DNA of 21,407 nucleotides, from NCBI GenBank assembly GCA_024364805.1, contig CM044488.1:31977364-31998770 (forward strand). The letters are read 5' to 3'. Source of the DNA: Euprymna scolopes (Eukaryota; Mollusca; Cephalopoda; Sepiida; Sepiolidae). The stretch's first letter is position 1; every line of letters starts with the position of its first letter. A program made the translations under genes and the position numbers. Positions 9,810-19,871 of this stretch are shown one piece after another. The notes under the pieces are model-generated. The model did not search any database, had not been told where the DNA came from, and worked only from the letters and a program-made list of their open reading frames with translations.

Positions 9810-10113
9810 TGAATTCGTTTCGCAACTATGGCAGTTGATTAACACACACGTCGAACTTCTAATCACACTGATGCAGTTGATACACACTGTCGTCGATCTT
9901 CTGAACATACTCCTTTTATTGTCCAAGCGTTCGTCATCAGCCAATCGGCGGCCAGAAAAACAGTCACGTGAGGCCTGACGTCATCGCTCAATAATCTTAC
10001 AAAAACCACAGCCGCCATTTTTAATTTCTGCCCTCCCTGTGATCCTCCTAGCAGGTAAGACAACACGCGCAGACACGTGGTCGCTTTCTTCCTTCATTCT
10101 GTTCGACTTTACA
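9810..10113 (-). repeat. 5' LTR of the main element, with promoter-type motifs
   Basis: It is the full partner of 5722-6025. In transcription order on the minus strand it carries a CACGTG E box (10074-10079), a YY1-type AAAATGGCGGC (10011-10021), a full CRE palindrome TGACGTCA (9976-9983), a second CACGTG (9965-9970), a reverse CCAAT box (9941-9945) and a TATA-like AATAAAAGGA (9911-9920). About 100 bases remain for R and U5. The motifs and their order are visible; that they drive transcription is inferred. Confidence 0.93.
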
Positions 10114-10118
10114 TATAC
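10114..10118. repeat. Target-site duplication, right copy (TATAC)
   Basis: Exact repeat of 5717-5721, directly after the right LTR. Confidence 0.85.
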
Positions 10119-10237
10119 CCAAATTTGTCTACATTTATATAGTGTCCTAGCAAGTCAGCTTTAGTTTTGCTGCTTCGGAATTAATTTTGCTTTGAATTTT
10201 TTTGCTTGGTTGTCTTCCCTGTGGCCTTTTCAGGCCA

Positions 10238-10378
<141 letters not shown>

Positions 10379-12005
10379 TCAGCACAAATATGTTTACTTT
10401 AAGAGTCTTCCAGCACATTTTGTCCCCATTTCTTTTCAGATATGTTTTTATTCATCATCCATGGGAAAGAGACTTGGGAATCTCTGATCTGGAAAGTCAC
10501 TGGCATGTCAAGAAACTTGCTTTCCCAAATTGAATGTTTAACAGGAGTCTGTGTGGGACACTGGCCTGAGAGCACATTCCCTGACCTCAGCCATCGTCCG
10601 GCAGTCAAGGGTAACTGTAGATCAAGGAGCAAATGGCAGCTTTTTGCTAAGTGCTGATGTTTGATTCTGACCGGTCAATCGGACCATATTGTTCAGAACA
10701 ATAAGATTTAATTTGATTTCATTTCTTAAAAAATATACTGCTCAGAATATTTTGAACAAGTAATCCATCTTAGTTGTCAACAGAAAATGCAAATTACAGT
10801 GGTCACCATCTTTGCTCTCAGTAGCAAATGTCGACACTAATAGTAAATATTGATAAAAATACAGTCTTTCATATATTACTAATAATTAACAGTCAAATAA
10901 TATATTTGATGGTGGAAACGTTTAGATTCCATAGCAACCCTAGTTGACGTCTTTCATAACCAATATCTAAGAAAAATTATTTGATAAATCTGTGGTTGAT
11001 AAACATGGTTTTCAAAACATTGTTACAACAAACATTCATCTTTGATATTCCATAACGACTCATTTTTAACACTACATAAATTTTTCTATATCATCAAGAA
11101 CTTTTGGTTTTTCTAAAATTGTTGCAACTACTCCCATTACTTTACAAAATAGAAATAAATCTTTTAATTAAATGTTTTGATTTTTACATTTTTTTAACAT
11201 TATAGATAAAAACTTAAAATCTTGTATAAACAAAAAAAAATATTTTTAAAATAAAAAACATTACATTAAAATATTTTTTAAAACATTTTTTTGCTATTTA
11301 TTACTTTATGTTAATTTCATTCTTCATCAATTCCCTTTTTAGAGTTAGTCTAGATAACAATTGCAATGGTGAGTTTGTTAGCTGAACGATGAGACATCAT
11401 AAAGATGGTAGAAACTAGAAAGAATCTGATTATTTAAAAGGATGGTTTTGAGAAGCATCCATAGGAGTTCAACAGACAGTTCTTGGAAAGAAACTTTAAT
11501 CATGGAACTTGCATTTAGTTTTAGAGTAAGAAAAGAAAATTATTTTTGGTGTTCTGTAGTTAGAGAAGTTTTGGATATGAAATTCTTACATAGATTCGTG
11601 CTCAGTCAAGCATCTACTATGAAAATCACGATAGAGTAAGAATAGTGTCTCTTTTTTTGAAAAAGAGGCATTGAATAATATTAAAGAAGAGTATATATTA
11701 TTAGGTAAGTTTTGAAAGGTAAGAAAGGCTACTTTGTGCTGCACCTTCTCAGATGTGGCATCAATACTTCATCTAAGGAAGTTATTGTATTGTCGAGTGA
11801 AAACAATATACAGATATAATAATAGATTAATTCAGTGTGCAATAATAGATGTTCATATCAGGTAGCAACACTTTATAATTAAGTTGGCAAGTAAATTAAG
11901 TTGGCAAGCTTTGGTTTCAATATGAAATCATATTTCAAATGCTCAATTTCAACTCGCAAATACTAGTTTCACCCTCGTAGTTACATATTTTTGAGTTTTG
12001 TCACA
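10379..12005. other. No recognised gene; GC-richer patch at about 10400-10680
   Basis: The stretch 10400-10680 has noticeably more G and C than what follows, is open for about 70 codons on both strands, and begins after a polypyrimidine-AG (TTTCTTTTCAG at 10429-10439). No protein family is recognisable. From 10700 on the sequence is AT-rich. A 14-base direct repeat, ATTAAGTTGGCAAG, occurs at 11878 and 11895. The 3' LTR of the fossil at 12006-12829 should lie in the last few hundred bases below 12005, where it would begin TGTGAC, but its far end could not be found. Confidence 0.45.
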
Positions 12006-12829
12006 TTTCCTCCTCCTGAAAGTTTTTAAGCCCTCCAAATTTTACATTTTTTTCCTCTTATGATAAGGTTCCGTTGGTTCAGTTGGGATTTGTTTGTGTT
12101 TGCTTAAATCTATTTTAGAAATTTGGAAAGGTCTTTATGAATTGAGAGGGGGTTCTAATATGTCGAACATGTATATCCATAGGTTGTTCACTTCTTTCCT
12201 TCACTTCTGATGTAAACCTTTTTAAATTTAGATAGTGTTTAATTGTATACATCATCTTTCCTATCCTATTTCCAATTTGCCAATTATACCTTCTAGCCAG
12301 GTTACCTTACTTAAGTGATGATTCCAAAAAGTCAATTTTATCACCTGGCCTATAGCATTTTTTCGAGGTCTCATTCTCGTTGATATTCTTTTCTAACCAG
12401 ATTTGTTGAATATCGAGTTAATCTTTCTCGTGAACATTCCGTTGGATTCATTCCCACACTGACATTTGGAGTCTGAGGTAAAGATTATCAAAATTTTTTA
12501 AAATTCTATGCTTCCACTTTCAATGTTGTTCCCCTTCTTTATCTCTGAAACACATCAATGTATCTTTCCACCAATCTGTTTTTCAGAGGATGGTATTGTG
12601 CAGTTCTTAAATGGTTCATCATAAATAATTTGCAGAAATTTTCCAATTCCTTAGAAGAGAATTGTGTGCTGTTGTCTAAAATGATTGTTTCTGGCAGCCT
12701 GAATCTTGCAAACATCTCTTGTGATGTATTAATTCTAAACCTTGTCATCAGAATTTTGCATTTTACTACTTCAGGCCATTTTGTGAAACAGCCTACCATT
12801 ATGAAATAGTACACACCTCTTTTGGCCAA
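12006..12829 (-). mobile_element. Ty3/Gypsy fossil, integrase 3' part with polypurine tract
   Basis: The minus strand encodes a Gypsy integrase core: CFTKWPEVVKCK, FARFRLPETIILDNSTQFSS, then RTAQYHPLKNRLVERY (about 12545-12800). After it come remnants of the C-terminal module (YRPGDKIDF near 12350). A purine tract, AGGAGGAGGAAA (12006-12017), is followed by TGTGAC, the expected start of a 3' LTR. The integrase is of the common K02A2.6-like Gypsy type and differs from that of the main element. Everything upstream of the integrase core is missing. It is broken in many places and old. Confidence 0.8.
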
Positions 12830-13710
12830 GCATAACCAAGATCATGATCCCCATATAAAACGGAAAAAAATGAAGGTAGTAAAGAACTGTGTTCAGTGTC
12901 AATCAATCCCAAATATACATAATCCTGGGGAAATTGGAGTTTTGAAGAATTGGACAAGATTAGCTATTGACATAACATGCACTATCGTGGAGGAGCATAC
13001 TTGTCAATGATTGACTGTGGACCAAGTAGACTGGAGATATGGAGGGAGTTAGATGCAGAATCGGTGTCTGCAATTGCAGCTGAATTAGAAAAGGTGATGT
13101 TTGAATTAAGTCCAGTAAGGGAGGTGATAATGGATAATGGCACTGCTTTTCACTCAGAAATCTTCCAGGCTATGCTAAAAAAAATGGAAAATAAAAAGTT
13201 ATTACAGGGCAGCCTATAGATCTGGATGAAATGGAATAATGCAATATCATCGGAAAGCGAAAGCAATAGCCAAGGGAGGAAGGATATCACCTGAAGAAGT
13301 CACATTCAACATGGCTCCTGAGATCAGACACAGTGCCACATAGATCAATTTTTAATTATGAATGGAAGCACCCAAGAGATATAAGAGGCACCCAGAAATT
13401 GACGAGCAAGGACTAGCCAGAATCCAAATGTACGATGCAATGGCAAAGAGGGTTGATTACGGGAGTGCAATCCCCTAACAACTTGAGTGTTGATGGAATG
13501 CCATAACATATTTTAGACTTAAGGTGCGTGGTCCATGTAGATGATGAGGATGTTGGTGCTGAGCTAAAGAGTAATGAAGGCGAACCGATACTGATGCAAA
13601 GACCACAGAGAGAACGCGATGTGCCAATCTGGGCATGGGATTATGTAATGTGAAAAGAACAGCAAGTAGACTGGGAGGGTCAAGTTGATTGCAAGTTGAG
13701 GAGGAGGATT
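12830..13710 (+). mobile_element. Ty3/Gypsy-type fossil, integrase to 3' end, same clade as main element
   Basis: Plus-strand remnants match the integrase of the main element: CVQCQS (main CQICQS), LSMIDCGPSRLEIWREL (main LTLIDCGRTRFAIWRLL) and EVIMDNGTAFHSE at about 13120-13160. Traces of the C-terminal part follow (EGLAR-like and GMPRH-like regions at about 13390-13530), then a basic end with RPQRERDVPIWAWDYVM finishing near 13655. A purine run, GAGGAGGAGGA (13698-13708), followed by TG could be the polypurine tract and LTR start. RT and gag are absent. It is broken in several places. Confidence 0.75.
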
Positions 13711-14956
13711 GCACTGGTCGCGTGTTGCTGCATCCGTGCTCGGGATCATGTTCATTCAATTCGATGGTGGCTCTTTGGCAGATGTGAGTTCTGTTTGATG
13801 TGCATTGAATTTTCATAATATCATCAGTATTTAACCACAATAACAAATGGGTTTTCTTTCATTTTGTTTTTCAACAAATTTTTAGTTTTGTTTTTAAATG
13901 TTTAAACTTAATCCATTTAAAAAATAATTCCATCTAATAAAAAAAAAATATTCTTACATTTAGTGGGTAAAATATAGAATTTTAAGTTAATTTTTATAAA
14001 AAGAATTCCAAACTGTTTATTTTTGCTAGTCTGGGGGATTGTGCCATACCAAACAAACATACTATACTACTTCCCCTAAAGGAAGAAGTAATACCTAGAA
14101 GGATAGTCTCATCACACCAGAACAGATACTAAACTATCCTCCCCATATCTAATAAAAGAGTTAATTCCTTGAAAGATGGTATGATGACAGAACATAATAT
14201 ATTTCCCTCACTCCATGAAGTGAACACTGAAAGGGTAGTACAATAGTTCATTCACAGAATAGTTCGGTTTCAGAAAAGCAGATACCAAATCTCCATTAGG
14301 TGATTTTCTGTAGATGAGGAAGAAATGAGAAGAGCAGATAAAAACAAATGATTATTAGAAAAAATATATATACTTATTAATAATTGAGTAAAAGTTGATA
14401 TAGTGTCATTCTTTAGAGAAACCTATACAACACTACCCTTTCCTCATTAAAATATAATACAATTATAGATTTGCAAATAAAAAATATGCAGTGAGAATCG
14501 ATACTACACTCCCATTTTCTGAAAAAAGGTAGTGGAGCAAATAAGTGACACCCAGTTGAATGAAAAATAATCACAATTCTGATATTATATATCGCTCCAT
14601 TCCTCCTTCCCGAAGAAGAAAAAAATATCTATTAAGATTATTATATGTTATTTTCAGATAAACATCACACTGAACACACCCGCTATACTATTTAATACAG
14701 AGTACAATAGTCTTTAATAAGAACAAAGATTTACATAATCACCAATATTAATAGATTGTTAATGTGTTAACACAGTAAGCGTTTATTATATAAAATATCT
14801 ACTGACCACATAGGAAGAAAATAGACATTTATTAAATAATAAAACTATTGATTAAAATATTTCAAGATAAAATTCGTAATTTAATATTTGTTGCAAAATT
14901 TATTCTCGGAAAATAAATTGTACTTAAATCAAAAGATGAAAGCATAAAATATTTAC
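13711..14956. other. No gene seen; AT-rich with degenerate hairpin-prone motifs
   Basis: The beginning may hold remnants of the LTR of the preceding fossil. From about 14040 to 14690, short pyrimidine-rich words such as CTACTTCCCCT and CTACACTCCCA recur, often facing purine-rich partners such as AGGAAGAAGTA. They suggest a decayed tandem or hairpin repeat, but the period is not regular enough to define a unit. Confidence 0.4.
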
Positions 14957-15050
14957 CGTGAGAGATTCTCGTTTCCGTCCACTCGTAACAAATGAAAATC
15001 CCTGTGTTTCAATTGCCACTCCTGTCTTCTGAACATGTTCTTCCACATAC
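14957..15050 (-). CDS. Candidate coding exon of an unrecognised host gene (94 nt)
   Basis: On the minus strand a strong acceptor, CTCTTTCTCTTTCAG, ends at 15051, and a good donor, GTAAAT, begins at 14956. The 94 bases between are GC-richer than their surroundings. One frame reads YVEEHVQKTGVAIETQGF, then SFVTSGRKRESLT (31 residues), entered after one base and leaving at a codon boundary. A second frame is also open, starting MWKNMFRRQEW; the third has a stop. The first looks more like ordinary protein. I do not recognise the family. If real, much of this window is intron of a minus-strand gene. No flanking exon could be identified. A chance splice-site pair remains possible. Confidence 0.45.
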
Positions 15051-15051
15051 C

Positions 15052-16675
15052 TGAAAGAGAAAGAGATTTTACACATTTTTAATTTTACTTTTAGGGGAAA
15101 AAAAAGATTGCAAGATTGAAATTTCTACTAGAAATATATTGATATGTAAATAAAAGTAAAAACTGGCATTGATTTTATGCCGTTTACACGTTTGATTGCT
15201 GTGGTGGCACGAGAAAAAATGTCAACAGTGAATGTGACAATTTTGTTGAAGTTAGTTAAAAAAAAAAAAAAAAAAAAAGAACTGACAAATATAAAATAGC
15301 AAATCTTTGTGAAGTACATTCGGATTTAAAAGCAATCAGCATTTACCTTGTAAATAACCGCTATTTGGTCTGCTTCCATTTCAAGTGTAAATAATAAATA
15401 AAAATATGCTTAAGCTCACATATTTTTTTATGTTAATTCACATTATTTTGTATGATAGCGATTATTAGTACAACTATTCTTTTTTTGGTTGGTACATTTT
15501 TTAATTTGTTTATGTTAAACTTAGGAAGTCGTATGTAATCTTAAACTGATTTAACTAATATGCAAAAGAGTAAATAGTTTATATTTCGTCATCCAGGACC
15601 AAGAAAAAGTCTTCACTTATGTCATTCTTAGTTATTTATTTGTAAATTAAGCCTGACAGACTTATAAGTTCTAACAGATTGGCCTGAAGAATGTTAAAAG
15701 TTACACCAACAAAAACTTTGTAAACAATCAAGATGAGAATAGTCGTTCGAATGATCAAAATAATTCTAGCTTGGAAAAAACATCCATTTCTCACTTGAAA
15801 CTGGTGAAAAAGGGAAATATTTTAATTTCTAATCAACAATATGATTTCACATTTTTTATTTTGCAAGAGTTTCGTAAAAAAATTGAAAGAGTAGCACTAT
15901 TTTTTACCAAATTATTTTTACAAAATTAAATTTGATTATCATTACATCATTTAATCATTAAATTATGAATTCAACAAAATTGTTATAAAACAATTTTGCT
16001 ACAAAATAGACAATATAAAAAGATTGGATATAAAAACTTTCGATCTTAACATGACGAAAGATGCAATTTAGTGATAACATGATACTGATGAAACACACAA
16101 TGCACCGATAAGCAAATCAATCAGCTACTGATAATCAATTTATCAACAATCTAATATATAAACTAAGACAAGTTAACTTCCTTTTTTTGTTTGCCAGTGA
16201 AAATTCACTAGTGGCATGCATCATCTACATTTTTTTTTTAAATAACAAGCATGACTCACTGCTAACATGTAAACTTTTGTGACTGGGCTTAAATTCAAGT
16301 AAATAGAGGTATGCTTTTCGAAAATTTCTCTCCTTTTGTTTCCTATCAAATTAACATCAATATTTTTCTTTGACAGTAATTTTTAAATATAAAATATTAC
16401 TCTATCTTTCAGTTTCAGTAAATTCCAACCACATGTGAACTGAAGCATTCTTCATCAGTCATACTCTTGTTCCTCATTTTTATACTTGTGTTACCATTAC
16501 ATATCTATTTTTATTTTTCTGGTTTAGATAATGCATATTTTATTTAGATAAATTATTAATTAGGTTTTTTTTTTTTTTTTACAAATAAGTCATCTCTTAG
16601 CAAGGCCCAGAGACCACTGGAGGATAAGGGCTTATGAGTGTACAGTAATCAATATGACAGTATTATAGTAATCGT
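15052..16675. other. No gene seen (AT-rich, homopolymer runs)
   Basis: Contains a run of about 21 A (15258-15278), about 16 T (16565-16580) and a small perfect hairpin, CAAAATTGTT with AACAATTTTG, at 15975-15998. No open frame or RNA gene is convincing. Confidence 0.5.
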
Positions 16676-16899
16676 TAATAGGGAAGTCAAAACGTTGGAT
16701 AAATGGGTGCCGCATGAATTGAACGATAATAAAGAAAAATCGTCGTTTTGAAATGTCTTCTACGCTCCTTCTGTGCAACAAAAACGACCAATTTCTCGAA
16801 TGGATTGTGATGTGTGATGAGAAGTGCATCTGCTACGACAACCGGCGACGTCCGGCACAGTGGTTGGATACCAGAGAAGCTCCACAACACTTCCTTTGA
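16676..16899 (+). pseudogene. Mariner (Tc1/mariner) transposase scrap
   Basis: About 70 codons of mariner transposase are recognisable. KTLDKWVPHELNDN is at 16689-16730. After a one-base shift near 16730-16740 come RRFEMSSTLLLCNKNDQFLE and then IVMCDEKCICYDNRRRPAQW up to APQHFL and a stop at 16897. In mariners CDEKW carries the second catalytic aspartate, and here CDEK is kept with Cys in place of Trp. The N-terminal DNA-binding half, the C-terminal third and both inverted repeats are absent. Similarity breaks off near 16895. It is a dead internal fragment truncated on both sides. Confidence 0.88.
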
Positions 16900-17019
16900 T
16901 CATTCTTCTCTCTTCCCCTCCTTTTTATCTATAGTCAACCCATATAAAGTCCCTGTGAAAAAGCCTTTTCAAGTTAACTTTGACTCCTTCATTGCAATTT
17001 ATCTCACTAAGAACCTAAA
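16900..17019. other. Junction between the mariner scrap and the gag start
   Basis: About 120 bases with no mariner similarity and no coding sequence. This is where the 5' LTR or leader of the next fossil should lie. No matching LTR was found downstream of 20466, so its identity is open. Confidence 0.4.
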
Positions 17020-18837
17020 ATGGAGAAATACCTCAGACCTGATCAACTGGATTTGGACCCCACAAAACTGAATGCTGTCAAGAAGTGGCATAATTGGAAA
17101 AAAATCTTTTAAACACTGATTCTGAGCCATCATACAAGTTAAAACTTAATTTATTAACTAGATTTCTCTGGCTATTTATAAACACATCTTACATGTGAAC
17201 AACTGAGCAGCTATTAACGTTCTTGAAGCAGGGTTTTGTCCAGCCAAAAAATAGTGTTTTCTGTTGACATATTGGCAATGTGGTGGTAACAGGCAAATGA
17301 GAATATGGACCAATATTTGCAGTCTTTGAAAGAACTTTCCAAAGACTACAGGACGATTACATCAGGAATGCATTTATAAATGGGATATTCTCATCCCACA
17401 TCAGCCAGAGGCTTCTTGAGAACAAAACACTTTATTTACTGATAGCATAGGACAAGGCTCTCACACTTGAAATAGCCCAATACAGCTAACTTCATACACT
17501 TGATCCGACTTCCTTGGCAAAAACAAGAGAAGTAGTGGTCAACCAGCCGGTGTGCACTGAGCAACTTGCAGTAGCGGCCTGCTCTGGACTGAAATGTTTC
17601 TTTTGTGGAAACGCGAAACATGACAGAGTAAGATACTCTGCCAAAAATTCAATCTATAGAAATTGTAAAAAAAAAAAAAATTTGCAGATCACTGACTGTG
17701 GCTTGTGGTAAATCTCTTACTATTTCAGTTCTTTCTTGGAGTGTGTATCTCATCTGTCCTTATCGGAAAAAAATCAAAGGGTAGCCTATGCAGATATTCG
17801 TCAATACCGGGAACTTGGAAAATGTCATCCATTATGATAAAGTAAAGAGGTCAGAATTGCTCATTCCGAGAGAATTTTGATAGCTAGTCATTCTCATTCA
17901 TCTTCTGCTCTCAGACATTGTGTTGTTAAGTCTGCTCAAGTCTGAATGGAAGGTAGTATGATAATATCAATTAATATCGATTATGGCTGACCTTTGCAGT
18001 AATATCATCCTTGGGCATAAATTTCTAAGTCAGCATTCTTCAGTGGAAATACCTTTTAGAGGACTCTAAACTCTCATTATTTATAGACTGACCACTAGTA
18101 AAAACGTCCCTTATCCTTCTTTGTTTGCGAATTGAACCCCTGACTGTCATCTAATAGTAGTTGAATTCAGGAGACACCTTACCGGATGTAAATTTATTCA
18201 GTCTGAAATATCCTGTATGTTAAAGAAAGGTATTATAGAGTCCTGAATCTGTGTCAAGCTCAAACGTTCATAATATCTCTTGAGCGTCACAGACTTATGG
18301 ATAACTCCGAAACAATAAACAGATTCACTCTTCTTCGAATGGAGGACATGGTAAATGATATTGTCACTTTTGATCTAACCAGTGTTTATCATCAAGTTAC
18401 CATCAAGCCAGAATAACAAAGATACACAGCTTTCAAGGCTTCTGGATCTTTGTATCAGTTTTGTTGAATTATGTTCGGAGTAACCAATGAAATAGCAAGT
18501 TTCTAATGAATCATTGATGACACCAAGTGAGAAGACCTCCAAAGAACCTTTGCCTACATTGAGAATGTTAGTTTGTCGAGAAAATCAAGCTAAGCATGAC
18601 ACTAACTCGAAAAGGTTCATGTAATTAATATGAACCAACATTGAACTAAAGTTAATACTTGCTCATCTCTGTAGACTTGCTTGGATACAAAGGCTCAATA
18701 AAATCTGACTACAAAAGGCTCAAAAGATTGATGGAGATGCCTGTCTCAAAACATTTCTTTTCAATGAGCTGTTCCCATTATTCCAGGTGCATATCAAACT
18801 TCTCCAAGAAATTGCATCCCCTAACCAGGATTACCAA

Positions 18838-18875
18838 CTCCCCTCACTAAGGAATTTATTCCTTAGTGAGGGGAG
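18838..18875. repeat. Perfect 18-bp hairpin with 2-base loop
   Basis: CTCCCCTCACTAAGGAAT is followed by TT and then its exact reverse complement ATTCCTTAGTGAGGGGAG. It sits inside the RT/RNase H part of the fossil. The CTCCCCTC word is shared with the palindrome at 4779-5082. A templated inverted duplication or a tiny foldback insertion could both produce it. Confidence 0.95.
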
Positions 18876-19859
18876 ACAACTTTAGTTACCTGAAGCAAGA
18901 AATTACTAAATTGTCTCTTGTAGCCAAAAACTTTTCTCTCCCTTTTGAGGCCAAAACGGATGTTTCAGAATATACTATCACTGCCTCTTTGACCCAGAAC
19001 TGTGGCCTCTGCCAAGTGAAAGCATTCCACAGTTGTAAAGAAGGCCTACAATTGTAGAAACCATCCAAAAATGGTGATATTTACTGCTCAGGAAACATTT
19101 TAATCTGATCACTAACCAAAAATCAGTGTCTTATGTTCAACCCCAAATTAAAAATGAGAAAAATATGAGATACAAGCTTAGAACATATGTTTTAGCTACA
19201 ACATTTCTTGATTCTGAGCTGGAGAACCGACAGCTACAGAATACACCTCTGCAGTCCAATTCTTCTGATCCTTTCCCAAGTGCTCTTGAGAACTATCACC
19301 AATAATTCAGTTCCAACACTTCCTCACTCTCCCCCTTCAAATGATCGTCAGAGAGACTCTTCAGACGATGCTCAAGTGCTGAATCTTCAACACTCTACTA
19401 GAATTTGTCAAAGTCTTCAATATTTAGTTTAAAACTAATAGTTTAGAACTTTTGTCTTGTTTCCTTTTTTCAGTTTCAGCAGAAACCCGCTTCTAAGATT
19501 CCATTTAACCTCCCCGCCTTAAAAATCATATAGCCTTGGATTTCCCTAAGTGACAGAGAAAGTGCTGAAAAAGAATATTCACGTTCTCCAGAAGTGAATT
19601 ACTTCCCTTGTGTATTCTCTTTCCGTCCTTTTTAATCATCATCCGCATAAAGTCTGTGATTTTCTTATTAAAATAAAACTTTTTCAATCTTACTCTGACT
19701 CTTCAGAATTAAATTCTACATTTTCTACTGAAGCAGAATCAGCAGTTTACACTTCTTCAAGCTGAGGATCAAGAAGATCAAAGTGAAAGTAAAACTGTAT
19801 CTCTTTCAAGCCTGTTTGATGAATTTGCTTCAAATAAGCCTACAGTAACAAATCAAAAT

Positions 19860-19871
19860 TCAAGAGGTTGA
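19860..19871. repeat. Possible 12-bp target duplication, left copy
   Basis: TCAAGAGGTTGA recurs exactly at 20317-20328, bracketing the inverted-arm, tRNA-like insertion. Length fits LINE-driven (SINE) insertion. The left inverted arm overlaps its last four bases, so the boundary is not certain. Confidence 0.5.

Larger units (their letters stand above)
5722..10113 (-). mobile_element. Ty3/Gypsy-type LTR retrotransposon fossil, both ends present
   Basis: The element is 4392 bp with two 304-bp LTRs in direct orientation. Their ends read TG..CA, TATAC flanks both sides, there is a polypurine tract inside the 3' LTR, and a gag-protease-RT-RNase H-integrase order runs from right to left. No envelope gene is seen. 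Its GC content is visibly higher than that of the flanks. The LTRs differ at about ten of 304 positions (about 3%), so insertion was fairly recent in evolutionary terms, perhaps a few million years under common invertebrate rates, which I cannot calibrate here. It is structurally whole but broken in coding terms, with roughly six to eight interruptions. The clade is uncertain: the RT carries YLDDIYVNE and LTRLGFGLNVAP, a Gypsy-type rather than BEL/Pao pattern. Confidence 0.92.

Noticed and set aside
5722-10113. Endogenous retrovirus with envelope
   Set aside because: Integrase is followed only by an acidic tail and a basic end before the polypurine tract. There is no room or signal for an envelope gene.
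5722-10113. BEL/Pao assignment of the main element
   Set aside because: RT motifs (DYRELN, FGLNVAP, YLDD) and the integrase C-terminal pattern fit Ty3/Gypsy better, though the exact clade stays open.
14040-14690. Defined tandem or CRISPR-like repeat
   Set aside because: Pyrimidine-rich words recur but spacing and sequence are too irregular to define a unit by eye.
15348-15375. Second exon ending at a GTAAAT donor on the minus strand
   Set aside because: The candidate would be under 30 bases, has a poor acceptor and contains a stop in a likely frame.
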